Source: Hermatobates lingyangjiaoensis (lineage: Eukaryota > Arthropoda > Insecta > Hemiptera > Hermatobatidae). Taken from it: DNA of 64,000 bases. Position numbers and translations under genes: made by a program. The stretch is from assembly GCA_026182355.1 (NCBI GenBank), contig JAPFBL010000117.1, positions 728,501-792,500 of the forward strand. Reading direction: 5' to 3'. Under the pieces are notes generated by a model that had not been told where the DNA came from, did not search any database, and saw only the letters and a list, made by a program, of their open reading frames with translations. Of the stretch, positions 1 to 11,859 are shown piece after piece (position 1 is the stretch's first letter; the number at the start of each line of letters is the position of its first letter).

Positions 1-3000
1 ATTATTCTACTCCCACAACTTGGCATTCCTCTCTTTGTTTTAACTCAAGAAAAAGAGGAATACATTCTCGTTTTTATTGAAAGTTTAAGTATTTGCATAA
101 AAGCTATATTCAATACCTCTTTAATTATAATTAGAATTATTTTGCAATATCAAATTATTTATCATATAGTTAAAAGAACATTCCTCAGACCGAATGGTTT
201 AAAGATTTTTAAGAATGTTTAAAATGTCAAAACGTTGAATAATGTTAATATTGAAGCAGTGTTAAACTTGTTGTATTTTAATGTTAACAAATGAAGAGGG
301 AGCAAATTTAGCGCAACGGTATCCATTAATGGACACTCGAGTATTCATTCAATTCGAGAAAAATAGTTGGATAAACGGGATATTATGCTTACACTATTGA
401 TACATATCACAATGTTTGACATCAGGAAGATATGATTTCTAAATTATAGGGTAATATTCTGAATAACAAAATGAAGGATACTTTAACTTATGGAACTGTA
501 TTTTAAATAATAAAGTAATTTTGTGGCCGTTTTCTATCAGTAAACTTTTCAAAGGAAACCATACGAAGATAAAAAAATACTTCATTCTATTTGCTCTACT
601 TTCTGCAGAATAAATGAGTTTTGTCTAAAATAGCTTCACTGTAAACAATCAAAATCCGTCATACATGTCAGTATTTTGAATAACCCCAAATTTGTGCACT
701 CTACCTTAATTTTAAATAGCATTCACAACCTTTTTTGTGCTTCAACAAACTCATAATCAATAAATTTCTTACGATATTTATTAATTTGTAAACTTTGAAT
801 GATGCATTTTTTTAATTTGAATATAGAGGTTATCCAACTGCGAAATTGTGCAGTGTATTGTGTTATTTTAATATTAATGTATTCATTTGCTTCTTACAAA
901 GATATATTAATTCTTATAATACAAGCCACAGCATTCTACATATAGAACTGAATAGTAAATTTTAAATATAATTTTTTTTTCTAATATTGCAAAATTAGAG
1001 AATCTTTCTCATGTAATATTCATATTAATAAAATTTTAATATATATAATTAAGTTTCTAGAGTGACTAGAAGGTACTAAAGCTTAGTAAAAGATTAAACA
1101 AAAATTAGTAGCCCTTCACATAAGGACTGATAAAGTACATTTACAATGTTTTGCTATCACATATACCAAATTATTTGTTTATTTTGTGTCCAAAGAAGAC
1201 ATAAAATGAACAAGGTTATATCACATATTACGCTGTACTTTATATTCTACATAGTATACCCTATAGGAGTATTAAACACATTTTAGACTTTCACATTAAA
1301 TTAATTAACTAATTATAAACAAATGATAATTGCATTAATGTTTGAAAATTTATAACTATTTTGAGTAAATTATTATAACAAATTTTTCAAAGCTAAATCA
1401 ACCAATGTAGAGAACAACAATTTACTGTAGAGAAGTATGGCATTATTCAAAGTTCAGTACTGCATTTTTAAGACTACAACAACTGTTACAATATAGCAAC
1501 CATCTTAAATTGTTTTACAGCATAATACCTTTCGGCGATGTTACATTTATATTTATATAATTTAGTTTAGCAATAAAAAATTGTTTTCTGAATGCAATGC
1601 TCTTTTTCTTGAAAGTAATATTGCAAAAGAACTACACAGTACATATTTATAAAACGTGTAATATTAATAACGCATATTTCAAAAATGATATCATGGAGTT
1701 TAATTTCATCGAAAACTATCCGATAATATGATCAGTATTTTCTTTGAAAATTACTGATTTGATCATAAATCCAATTAAATATATTCTTTTTAATTTGCAA
1801 TATTGAATACTCTCGCAGTAACCCTGAGCGTATACTATATCAGAGTCTTCATTAGTTATAGTACGATATTGTAAGTTACAGTGATTCATGTTTAATGTAT
1901 TGTAATGTTTGCAATGACTTTAAAATGACTGAAATGTTTGATTATAAAATTTTATAGTGCTGTTATCAAAAAAAAAAAAGGATAATAGGATTGCAAGATA
2001 TTTCTCTTTTTGGAATGTCCCATTATAATCAATATGCGCAAATAACTAAAATTTAGAGAGTTTTAGTGTGGTAGATGATGAATTATGAAACAAGTATTTT
2101 GATGAAGATGACAATTTATTCTACTATATAACAAATTATTGTTAATAAAGTGTGTAGATCGAACCAAAAGAGAATATATTTTTTAGACTGTACGATATAT
2201 ATCAAGAAAATAAATTGCATCACATTTTACGAAAACATTTGTACGTAAAAGCTTTATTTGAAACCCGTAATTAGTAAACCACCATTTATGTTTGTATATG
2301 TCTCATCTATCTAGTGTCATGAATAGAAATCTTAATAAATTAGTTTTAAAAAACAGCCTAGGGTGACATGATCAGTTGTGCGAGTGTAGTTGATAGAGAT
2401 TTGTACTATATGAAAGGTCCCTATATTAAAAGGCGGGACTCGCCCACTAGATCAATATATGCAATTAGCTAAGAGAATTGTTTTAAAATGAAAATAAGGC
2501 CAATAAAATTATATCCCAACAAATAGGAAAAATAAAGTTTTCCTTGCATATGCAACATAAACTTTATCTGAAGAAAATAATGAAACAATTCGTTAAATAG
2601 AAAATATACAATAAATTAGGTTTTTTATAGTAAACCAAAAAAGGGGTTACTTTAAGTTCCTGTCTACACATCTAATTAGATAATTATGAAAAAAAAAATA
2701 TTATCAAATGCTAATCTGCAGTTAGTAAATCTAGGTTATTAATTTTGAAGTAATTAGTTTTTGAAACTAATCTTTGGAAAAATGGTTTCAAAACTAGTTC
2801 TCCAAATTCTACGTAACATTTTTAATATTGAAAAAATATTTTCAACTTAAACGTTCTAAATTTATTTAATATAAGGCGGTTACAAAACTTTGGAAAATTA
2901 TGAGAAAAATGTATTCGATATGTTTATATTAAACAATTGACCACCGCATTGAATATACTTTATTGTGTTTGAATAACTACCATTAAATAATTAATATTAC

Positions 3001-3095
3001 TAAAGTAATTTCAGTTTACGTAAGACAATGACCTACTACAAAATTGGGTAACTAAGGATAAATAAATAATATTAAACCACTCAGTTAAATATATA
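1..3095. other. AT-rich DNA without recognisable genes
   Basis: Only short chance frames, homopolymer A/T runs and scattered small palindromes are seen. No transposon termini, splice-bounded exon or RNA gene could be supported. Confidence 0.5.
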
Positions 3096-3664
3096 CTTTT
3101 TGATACCATGGTGGATGTAAAATGTGAATCCTTGTAATCAGGTCTGTTGTCAAACACATAAAAGGGTTCTATGTTTACTTTTTGATACCATGGTGGATGT
3201 AAAAGTGAATCCTTGTAATCAGATCTGTTGTCAAACACATAAAAGGGTTCTATGTTTACTTTTTGATACCATGGTGGATGTAAAAGTGAATCCTTGTAAT
3301 CAGATCTGTTGACAAACACATAAAAGGGTTCTATGTTTACTTTTTGATACCATGGTGGATGTAAAAGTGAATCCTTGTAATCAGATCTGTTGTCAAACAC
3401 ATAAAAGGGTTCTATGTTTACTTTTTGATACCATGGTGGATGTAAAATGTGAATCCTTGTAATCAGATCTGTTGTCAAACACATAAAAGGGTTCTATGTT
3501 TACTTTCTGATACCATGGTGGATGTAAAATGTGAATCCTTGTAATCAGATCTGTTGTCAAACACATAAAAGGGTTCTATGTTTACTTTTTGATACCATGG
3601 TGGATGTAAAATGTGAATCCTTGTAATCAGATCTGTTGTCAAACACATAAAAGGGTTCTATGTT
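3096..3664. repeat. Minisatellite, seven units of 81/82 bp
   Basis: The unit begins with CTTTTTGATACCATGG and ends in GGGTTCTATGTTTA. Unit starts lie at 3096, 3178, 3259, 3340, 3421, 3503 and 3585, so the spacings are 82, 81, 81, 81, 82 and 82. Copies differ by only a few substitutions and one indel (AAAATGTG versus AAAAGTG), so the array is recent or homogenised. Because 81 is a multiple of three, the middle units give a minus-strand open frame of a repeated 27-residue peptide (3011-3484). It has no homology I recognise and its frame breaks at the 82-bp units, so I treat it as a by-product. Confidence 0.95.
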
Positions 3665-4133
3665 GTTAACGGTATTCCAATTTTGTTGGTTATCATTTCA
3701 GTTAACGTGTGAAAATTATAAAGGAAATGAATATTTTCATAAATAAAATTCAGTACTCTTAGTAGAGTGACAAAACATATAGAATGATTTACACCAAACA
3801 TAACAAGTTATTATATTTTTAAGCCAATTGACAACTAAATTCATTTCTTTGTTTACTTTAATGTGGTTGACACATTACTATAATTATTACTATGTGGTTG
3901 ACTAATAATATAATTATTTGACTTTTTTTAATGTATCCAATGTTATTTAGTCTCTCTGTAGCACAATCTGACTATTGTATAGTGACAGAAATTAGGAGTC
4001 TTCCTTGTTAATATAAATCTTCCATTTTAATATTAAAACTTCATGCAATTTTATGAGGAAATATTGAAATACTTAATAAAACATTCAATATTCGTAAAAG
4101 GACCAGAAGAATTTGCAAAATTAATTCCATAAA
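3665..4133. other. AT-rich spacer
   Basis: Nothing recognisable is seen between the minisatellite and the carrier-like frame. Confidence 0.4.
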
Positions 4134-4295
4134 TTGACAAAAAGTATGATCAAGTGTCTTCCCTTGTTTCAATTTAACCCATACACTATATTTTATCAGA
4201 CCAAATACTATCCATCGGGCACATTTTATTATTGTTTTTCAAATAGAGCTAACTGTAGAAAGTTTACAATATTTTTTCGCCGCATTTCTTCACAG

Positions 4296-4460
4296 CCTGT
4301 AGACGTAGTTAAAAATAGATTGAGTGGACTTCAGAACCCGTATCTGTCTATAACTAACAGTGTTTCTGTCATGATTAAAATATTTCATAAAATCTATCAA
4401 GCAATCTTTAGGGGTTTCTTATCAACTAAATTACAACTAAATGAAATGACAAACTTTTAG
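4296..4460 (+). pseudogene. Mitochondrial carrier (SLC25)-like exon or pseudoexon
   Basis: An open frame runs through 4134-4460. From 4296, directly after a consensus-like acceptor (TTTCTTCACAG), it reads PVDVVKNRLSGLQ. This carries the carrier signature P-x-D-x-x-K-x-R and resembles the second or third repeat of citrate-type carriers (a PLDVVKTRMQGLE-like motif). It is followed about 30 residues later by FRGFL, the usual position of the aromatic-x-x-G helix start. Family members are six-helix inner-membrane solute carriers of about 300 residues, so this is one sixth to one third of a protein. The usual acidic-Gly pair before the aromatic residue is absent. No neighbouring exons were found within a few kb. 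It may be a diverged exon of a large gene with long introns, a lone pseudoexon, or a coincidence. Confidence 0.35.
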
Positions 4461-5445
4461 TCTCAATATATTGCTTGATTTACAATATTTCATGGTGGCT
4501 ATCTTGGAAACTTATTTTTAATAAAATTTCATTAAAAGACATTGAATATGAGTTCAATAATCTCATTTGTTTTAATGTCGTTTTCTCTATTTCTTAATTT
4601 ATATAGAAGACAGTACACATAGCAGCTGTAGTATTTAAAATCACTCCCTGTGTCGATAATTTAAATTAATTTTGTTTTTAAATAAATATTCATAGCAAAA
4701 AAGAAAAAGTTTTTGAGTGACTGGAAGACCGGATTAACAGTGGTACAGACTATACTACTACAGTAAAGTAATATAGTACTGAAGTACTATAGTAAGTACT
4801 AATCCTATATTTCTTCATTATGCAAAAACAGTAGGTTTCTCAGATTATAACTATAAATTTGTCATTTTGATTAACATTTATCCAGTTATAGCTGGGATAA
4901 CGGCAATTTTTTTGCGTTACATTAAAAAAATTGTGATGGACACCAATCTGACAACAAAAAGCTTCCAGCCATTAAAAAAAAAAAAAAATTGGGAAACCTA
5001 AAAACATGAAAACTCATAAAATCGTAAAATATGTTTTCTTAGTTATATCTATAATTTATAGGGACTAGATAAAAAATGTACACATTTAGGTTTAGTGAGG
5101 GAATGAATATAATGATCCTAAAATATAACATCTGTAAACAGTGGTTAAATATGATGCTGCAGTTATTGAGATACAGATCTATACATAACACAGATTTACA
5201 CATATTCTAAAATTTATTTAACTAAATTAATAAAAATATTGAATTAATGAATATGAATACAACAAATAATGAAATCAAATCAAATAAAAGTAGTAAGAAT
5301 AAAAAACAATATGCAATAAAAAACAAGAACTGATACTAAAAAGCTAAATAATAGAGACGAATGATAGTATAACATAGAAATAAAAAAATAAACTAAGTAA
5401 AGAAAAGTTTGAGATTTACTGCAGCAGTTATGCTAGCACTAAGAA
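4461..5445. other. AT-rich DNA without recognisable genes
   Basis: Poly(A) runs and a TAGTACT-rich patch near 4755-4800 are seen. No gene or element end is supported. Confidence 0.4.
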
Positions 5446-5529
5446 GTCTGATATGACAAAAAGTTATGCATATAACTTTTTGTCATATCAGACAAAAAGA
5501 GGCACAATGCATATAAGTGTGCCTCTTTG
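5446..5529. repeat. Two adjacent hairpins with related loops
   Basis: The first hairpin (5446-5493) has perfect 22-nt arms beginning GTCTGATATGACAAAAAG, around the loop GCAT. The second (about 5496-5529) has 11-nt arms AAAGAGGCACA/TGTGCCTCTTT. Both loops contain ATGCATATA. The two are almost back to back, so the segment could fold as a double stem-loop. Confidence 0.85.
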
Positions 5530-5627
5530 TCCTTAGAAGCTTTAAGATGACTTTGGTGTTGGAGTCGGGGAGCTGCTTCAGAATTTCTACTCAGAAACAG
5601 TCATTCAAAAGAAATTCTCAAGCCACT

Positions 5628-5690
5628 AATTAGTTGTGCAATCTGTAATTGCGTGGTATTTACTCATACTAGGGTAAATGGTTATATCAA
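5628..5690 (+). repeat. Interspersed repeat copy (mate near 10030-10082, inverted)
   Basis: The stretch around TTAGTTGTGCAATC and AATTGCGTG, ending TATTTACTCAT, recurs in reverse orientation at about 10030-10082 with few differences. The left copy abuts the PLE end and the right copy abuts the hAT element. The repeat itself is unclassified. Confidence 0.6.
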
Positions 5691-5730
5691 ATTCTCCATA
5701 CATAAAAAAAAGGAAGCTTTTTTTTATATT

Positions 5731-5768
5731 CTACGCGTTTCGAATACTTCGTCTTCATCATCAGGTAA
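5731..5768 (-). ncRNA. Hammerhead-like ribozyme motif, family 9 (weak)
   Basis: On the minus strand CUGAUGA is followed after one base by a GAA/UUC-based stem II. Then come GAAA, a two-base-pair stem III (AC/GU) and the cleavage-site triplet GUA. Stem I is poorly paired. It lies directly downstream of a decayed minus-strand PLE endonuclease, the expected place for a PLE terminal-repeat hammerhead. Activity is doubtful. Confidence 0.45.
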
Positions 5769-6245
5769 ATTTTTACTATACTAATTAGAAGTTATAAGTT
5801 ACAAAAACAACAGGAATTGTATACAATACAATGAAAAAAAGAACCGACATACCCAAATGAAGGAGTAGAGGACTGACCAGGTATAAGGGTTCAACTGAGG
5901 AATTTAGGCCATGTGAAATAGAGTGGGAAGAGGTAGTCAAAAGGAGTTGAGTATGCTTACAAAACAGTGATGGGCTATAAAGCAAGGGAGAAAACACTAG
6001 CTTAGAGGAAAGGGTCATTTTTTTATTTTTAATTTATATCCATCTTATAGAAAGAATTTGAGAAGATTTGGACAGCCGTGAATTCACTCAGTAAGACACA
6101 ATGATAAATTTTGATTTAAGGCTTTATTTATTTCAAAAGCTTCGAAGTTTGAAATTTCTTTAAATTTGCTGTTAAAATATAATCTGGCAGGGTTCTTGTT
6201 AGGGATAAAGCTATGGTTGTGTGTGTCTAGGTGTTTTGCAAAATG
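5769..6245 (-). pseudogene. PLE GIY-YIG endonuclease C-terminus, decayed
   Basis: Reading the minus strand from about 6245, one frame gives AKHLDTHNHSFIP, then KFKEISNFEAFEINKAL and a stop after SLCLTE. This matches the C-terminal half of the GIY-YIG endonuclease of Neptune-type PLEs (the HLxxHNHSF and LExxEIxK blocks, the latter holding the catalytic Glu). The N-terminal GIY-YIG strand itself is not visible. The fragment is followed in the same orientation by the hammerhead-like motif at 5731-5768, as in a PLE 3' end. The protein is a truncated remnant. Confidence 0.55.
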
Positions 6246-9200
6246 TTAAAAAAAATTTTTAATTAAAATGTTACAATACAGTTAAAAAGGATGTAGTCTA
6301 CCTGTCCCAAGGTAATGTATTACACTCAAATCCATACTTCAGAACGATATTCTCTTTAAAAGTTTTCTACATTGTATTTTTTTTATATGCATATGAACTA
6401 CTCGTATTACCATTTTTAAAGAAATTTAAATATAATATATCTACATGGCATAATTACTTAAAATAAGTATAAATTATTTAGAAGATAAGAAAAATAATAC
6501 AAACTATGTTAAGGTCCAAGTTTTAAAGTCATGTTGTCCATTTATACATTCTTATATTTTAGAAATGATATTTCACGACACCCAACATTTTATCCACATA
6601 CTATAAGATCAATGTTAATTTTATGTAATCTTTAGTGCAGGGAAAATTATATAAATTCAAATAATCTCTCTGTAATACAACTATTATATGATACGGTTTT
6701 CTAATGTACTTCACAGTTTACAACAAGGTTTGCTTTTTTTATTATATTTCCTAACGTCCGTCAAATGGGACGACCAAGGTCGTACTTACAAGCTTATATT
6801 TAATTAACAACATGTTATGGATCCAATTAGTTCCATTTTCTAAATGGACATGTTTTTTTTCCTTTATGTTTTTTCCATCATTAACTAATAATTAATTTCA
6901 GTTTTTTCACCTGAGTACATGAAAGTTTTAAGACAGTTACTTTGACTTTTAGAGGTACACAAATAACTGAAGATGGAATTATAGTGTTTTAGTATTTCTG
7001 AGATGTATTCCAGCAGCTATTGATAAAAAAAAAATGTATCCCCACAGAACCAGATGCAGTGGAAGAAAAACCTGTAAAAGAAGCTAAAGAAAACTTTGAA
7101 AAAAAAGTTTTTGAATCATCCAAACCTGATGGAAACGCATTAATCGTTCTCACTATGAATATATCCAAGGAAATTTCAAAGACGATTATGCGATATACAG
7201 CGTCAAAAAGTTAGTATTCGGCCAACATTACACCGAATATTTGACGGTGAATAGATAGATAAGTTTCAAGAAGGTAATGGTGTGACTGTTAATCTACGAA
7301 AAAAATATAGGTGAAAAATATACATCTAGATATTATAAAGATGGTGAAAACAATGTTCAGGATTTATTACTTACATATACAATTCTCCTTTTTGTTCTTG
7401 AAGAATATTTTTGTTTTATATCGAATTGTTTTTTTTAAAAGTACCATAAGTAAAAATACTATAAACAACTTTTCTCTTCAGTTATGTTCATATGACTAAC
7501 CTCTAGTCAATTGCGTGTTTGAGAGAGCTTCAACGAAAATATGAAGAGATTCTACAATATAAAAAAGAGAATGTCTAAATTAAAATAAAATCTGATAAAA
7601 TCTGTTATTTTTGTAAAAACAGGGAAACAAAACAAAATATATTTGCAAATAGAAAACTGACATTAACTCTTGATATTATGCTAACAAAACTAATTACAAA
7701 GAAACTGATAAAAAACTTGACTTTGTTAACTACAATGTCTAACACAGTGACTGCACACAAAAATAGTCAGAATTAGTTTATTTAAAATGGAGCCACTAGT
7801 TACGACACATTTCAAATGTGTTCATTCATCAAGAAACCCTTAAAAGTTAACATTCAGTTACTACTGCACAGTTGATGTTCCATCAGGTACAGCTAAGGAT
7901 TTTATGGCGTAGAAGCCAATGTTGAATGAAGGTTTAATTAGATTGCATTGAGGGTTGTGCGGTTTGTCTTTGTTAAAAAATAAGTTTATTTTCAGTTTTA
8001 TTTACATATGGTTTACATTCTTGCAGTGAGTTTTCGTTGACATCTGAATTTCATAAGTGAAAAGTTAATTAACCTTAAATTAAGGAATGCAGATAAGTGA
8101 CGTTAATGCAGTTAATCCAACTAATACTTACAGTCGTATCATCAGAGCATTCGTAAAAAGAAGCATGTAAGGCAAATAATACAATGATATTTAGACATTA
8201 AAGATTAATTGGACGATGAGACCCTTTAGCTACAATGACACATATACAACAAATTACATGTTCAAACATTTTGAAAACGAGAAGATTGTGTAACACCAGA
8301 AGAACTTGTTATACTGATGTAAGTAGACTCTTTGAATAATCAGCATCTGGCTAAAGATATTTAGATATTTTGATTTTTTTATCGATGAATATTTGAAATA
8401 TATTATAAAAAAAATCAGACATGATTCTAAAATTACAACAACTGCTTACTGAAGTCAATGTTGTAGGCCACATAACTAAGCAATTACTGAACCACAGTTG
8501 TTGCAAAGTTGATTACACTTCTGTAATCTAAGAATTTTTTATAAAGGAATAGTATTAGAAACTCACTATGTCCTACAGCCCAGAAGAGAAAGCATTACAA
8601 TAATAGCACTATATATGAGACTGCATTATCTCTTATGTATTCCCATGAAAATAATTCTCAACTTTTTGTAGGAAATTAATACATACCTCGGCAAGCATAA
8701 AAATTATAAATGGTATCCTAAATGAGATAATAAATATCCTTATAAATTATTGCTAAATCAGTTGACTAACATTAAATACATTAATACTTAAATATACATG
8801 AATGCTTAAGCACCAAAGAAAAAACTTATAAATGAAAGCAGACTCATATATATTAGCAGAATATTATTGCAGTGACGGATATAATAGAACAAAGTGTACA
8901 TTCTGGAGACTACATAATTATTCAGAAATGTTTATATAAAGGAGAATAAATAAAGCTGGCAGCAATTCATTCTTCAAAAAAAAAAAAAAATAAGTACTTT
9001 TCAATAACTAACTAAGGATTCTAAATATTATGAAAACCTTCAAGCAATTTTTTGAGCTTTAGAGCAATACTTCAAAGAATTGGCGAATTATAATCGATTA
9101 AAGGAAGTAAACAATTAAAATGTGAAACCTTTTTGGGATGCATAAAACACCAATGATTAAATGAACGCTGGAAAGGATATAATTTGGGAGTAAGGAATAA

Positions 9201-9255
9201 CTTGCAGACAAGCTGTTGCGGCTTCTAAACTATTGCAGAGATTCGCCCTAATATA
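6246..9255. other. AT-rich DNA, few recognisable signals
   Basis: Apart from the weak frame at 7048-7209 and a hammerhead-like inverted repeat near 7800-7836, nothing recognisable is seen in about 3 kb. Confidence 0.4.
7048..7209 (+). pseudogene. Charged open frame, possibly copia-type Gag fragment
   Basis: After an acceptor-like CCCCACAG the frame reads TEPDAVEEKPVKEAKENF, later KPDGNALIVLTMNISKEIS. The Lys/Glu-rich composition and the block 'NALIVLTM...I...' are loosely reminiscent of the UBN2/Gag region of Ty1/copia elements, where a conserved 'ALIVLSL' strand precedes a 'tAkeaW' motif. No W motif, zinc knuckle or LTR follows. It could equally be a host exon fragment or a chance frame. 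Confidence 0.2.
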
Positions 9256-9263
9256 GATTACTC

Positions 9264-9996
9264 CAGTGATTCCCAAAGTGTGAGCCGCGCTATCGCCATA
9301 AGGGCGCCGCGAAATATGGGCCATTTCTGAAACGTCTAAGGTCCAGCCGGTCTTAGTAGGCACTTGACAGTTCAGTGCTGTAGAGTGTCAATCAAAAAAT
9401 ACTTTACTTGGAAAATTTTACTTGGATTCAAGACCCATTTAGAGCCAAAGCTCCATCAGAATTTGCCTCTACAGAGAAGAATCTCTTATTGAGTTATCTT
9501 GCGACACAACATTGAAGTTAAAATTTGTTAGCATGGAACTTTCTCATTTTTGGATAATTTTTGAATATCCACTACTTAGTTGCAAAGCCCTAAGAATATT
9601 AATTCCTTTGCAACGTTCTATTTGTGCGAAGCTGGGTTTTCTGCAGTCACTGTAATAAAAAGTAAATATCGGTCAAAAATTAACGTCGAGCAAGAAATGA
9701 GAGTTGCTATTTCCAATTTTATTCCAAAATTCGAGAAGTTGTGCAGCGATCATCAAGCTCATTCATCCCATTAATAATTTTAAATTATTAAACGATGTTC
9801 AATAAATTGTGAATTTAAAGCTAGTGTTTGATTTATTTTTCAATTAACCTAACCTTAACGAACTAAAGAGTAGATTTCCAAATCCTTAAAAAGTCAAAAA
9901 TTAAAAAAAAAAATTTGGATGTACCTATTAAGGGAGCCGCGGAAAAAATCCGAAGTGTTATGAGAGCCGCAAACCATAAAAGATTGGGAACCTCTG
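9264..9996 (+). mobile_element. hAT transposon, internally deleted, with 8-bp TSD
   Basis: The ends read CAGTGATTCCCAA on the left and, on the complement, CAGAGGTTCCCAA on the right. This is the CAGNGRTTCCCAA terminus typical of hAT elements. The immediate flanks are the identical octamer GATTACTC (9256-9263 and 9997-10004), a perfect 8-bp target-site duplication as hAT transposition produces. Sub-terminal sequence is also related (GAGCCGC and GGCGCCGCG blocks). At 733 bp it is far shorter than an autonomous element (usually above 2.5 kb), but it retains the transposase 3' end. An active source elsewhere is implied at the time of insertion. Confidence 0.92.
9580..9774 (+). pseudogene. hAT transposase C-terminal dimerisation fragment
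   Basis: The frame contains NSFATFYLCEAGFSAVTVIK, then SKYRSKINVEQEMRVAISN and ends QAHSSH-stop. It matches the extreme C-terminus of ZBED5/FAM200-type hAT transposases: the hAT dimerisation helix 'FATTYLCExGFSAL', followed by 'KxKYRSRL.VExxLRvalS' and a terminal QA-S-H. The zinc-finger BED domain and the DDE catalytic core are deleted. It lies inside the termini at 9264-9996 in the plus orientation. It cannot be functional alone. Confidence 0.85.
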
Positions 9997-10029
9997 GATT
10001 ACTCTATGAGAATCACCATTTATCCATTT

Positions 10030-10082
10030 TATCTCAGAATGAGTAAATAGCACGCAATTACGGATTGCACAACTAATGATTT
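10030..10082 (-). repeat. Interspersed repeat copy (mate at 5628-5690)
   Basis: The minus strand carries the same core (TTAGTTGTGCAATC, AATTGCGTG, TATTTACTCAT) as the plus-strand copy at 5628-5690. Confidence 0.6.
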
Positions 10083-11545
10083 ATTGATTTGTTTCCCCGA
10101 AGCCTATAAGGACTCTGACCATGGTTGAGAAGAAGAGATCGGAATATCAACATTAGCAGTAGTCTTTTTATATCCCATGGGAGCTAAAACTTGGCTTAGT
10201 CAGAGACAAAGATAGGTGACTATTTCAAAATCAAAAGCAGAGATTGTAGCAGCAAGAGAGGGTTCAAGGGAATTGCTAGGGCAGACTGAAATAAATGAAT
10301 CTCCTTTGTTGAAAATAGATGAAACTGCAAAGAGATTAAATAAAACGTCTTATTATCATAGGCAAATTAAACATATTATAACAATATATATTTTTTTAAT
10401 TAAGTCTGTTAAAGAGACATCATAGAGAAGCGAGTCTACTCTGAATATCAGATGAATGATATTTTGTCCAAGCTTCTTCAAGGCATGATGTACATTGCAA
10501 AATCCTCCAAACCGAATAAGTCCCTAAAATGGAAAGATGTTTTTATATAAATAAAGTCTTATCTTATTCAGATATTCATCTAATGGCTACATTTTTTTAT
10601 AGGGTACCACCACTGAACGTTTTACTTTTTTTTAATTTATGTCAAAATTGTTAATTACTGTCTTTAGTTAATAGGTTTAGAGAAAATAATGTGATCAAAA
10701 TGGTCAAGAAATGACTTTCATTGGCAATTCAGCGAAAATTTATGTGGGGATGCTATATTCCATACCATCCAATAAATCAATATCATAGTTACACAAAAAG
10801 AGTCCTGCAGTATAGATGCTGTCTATTGTAGTTGGGCGATATTGCGTCATGGAAAAGTTATTTTTGTGCGAAAATGTGATTTTAAAAATGATTTCCTCCT
10901 AAACAACTAACTTTATTGTGTCGAATTATGGTATTATTTGAAACTAATATCAGCAATAAGGGAGAAAAATTAGAATTCTTTATCAACCTGAATGGTATGT
11001 TTTTCAATAATATGTACAAACTCTTGATTTATCTACGCGATACAGCTCACTCCTTTTCAAGGGTCAAAAATTTCAACGTAAGTTAGGACATTTCTGCCAT
11101 TAGTGAAATATAGTATTTCTGCCATTTGTGAAAACTGAATGGCACAATGCAGGTTTTGGGAATGGATTGTCTTCTTTCCATCGATTTTTTATTATATGAT
11201 TTTTGCCATTGGGTTTTGGTTGAAATAGTAAGCTTACAATGTTAGTATTGTCTTCTACTTGTGGCTTCTACATTTCTAGTGAAACAACTTATTGTAGTAT
11301 CAAGACAAGGTGATACTCGCAATATTATGAATAATAAATAAACATTATGCTATTGGATTACAGTTCATATGAATTTATTGTGAAAATTATATTAAAATAA
11401 CAATTAAGGTTTACTTAATTTAAAACGAAAAAAAGGGATAATCCATTTGAGTTATCTTACTTATACTCGTAGTCTCTTTAATTCGGTGCATGATTAAACA
11501 ACTTACTTTTATGGCATCCTATTCAAACTTACTCTATTTTTTGAG
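10083..11545. other. AT-rich DNA without recognisable genes
   Basis: A 69-codon frame at 10216-10425 is Lys/Glu/Ser-rich but resembles nothing I know. No other signal is seen. Confidence 0.4.
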
Positions 11546-11547
11546 TT

Positions 11548-11855
11548 GAGCATATAGTTTCTAGTAAGAGGTTTACTTCTTACCGTACATAATTAGGTTT
11601 TAGATAGTAAAGTTTTCAATAAGCTTCATTTTCTTTAAATCAGAAACCTCTCTTAATTATTATAATGTTCTTGTCAGTTATCTCTCTGATTTACTGCTTT
11701 TGAGCATATAGTTTCTAGTAAGAGGTTTACTTCTTACCGTACATAATTAGGTTTTAGATAGTAAAGTTTTCAATAAGCTTCATTTTCTTTAAATCAGAAA
11801 CCTCTCTTAATTATTATAATGTTTCTTGTCAGTTATCTCTCTGATTTACTGCTCT
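11548..11855 (+). repeat. 154-bp direct tandem duplication
   Basis: The unit beginning GAGCATATAGTTTCTAG starts at 11548 and again at 11702. Both copies run to GATTTACTGCT and are nearly identical, apart from a one-base indel in the T-run of TGTTCTTGTC/TGTTTCTTGTC. This implies a recent duplication or an assembly duplication. Confidence 0.93.
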
Positions 11856-11859
11856 AATA

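Noticed and set aside
3011..3484. 157-codon minus-strand frame in the minisatellite
   Set aside because: It is produced by a run of 81-bp units. The frame is lost at 82-bp units, and no homology or flanking coding sequence is seen.
3096..3664. CRISPR array
   Set aside because: The whole unit is repeated without unique spacers, in a eukaryotic, transposon-rich context without cas-like genes.
7800..7836. Hammerhead-like sequence UUGAUGAAUGAACACAUUU... on the minus strand
   Set aside because: The perfect inverted repeat ACACATTT/AAATGTGT is real, but C3 and the GAAA are changed and stem I does not pair. At best it is a dead remnant.
9157..9363. 68-codon minus-strand frame
   Set aside because: It straddles the left end of the hAT element and its target duplication, so it is a chance frame.
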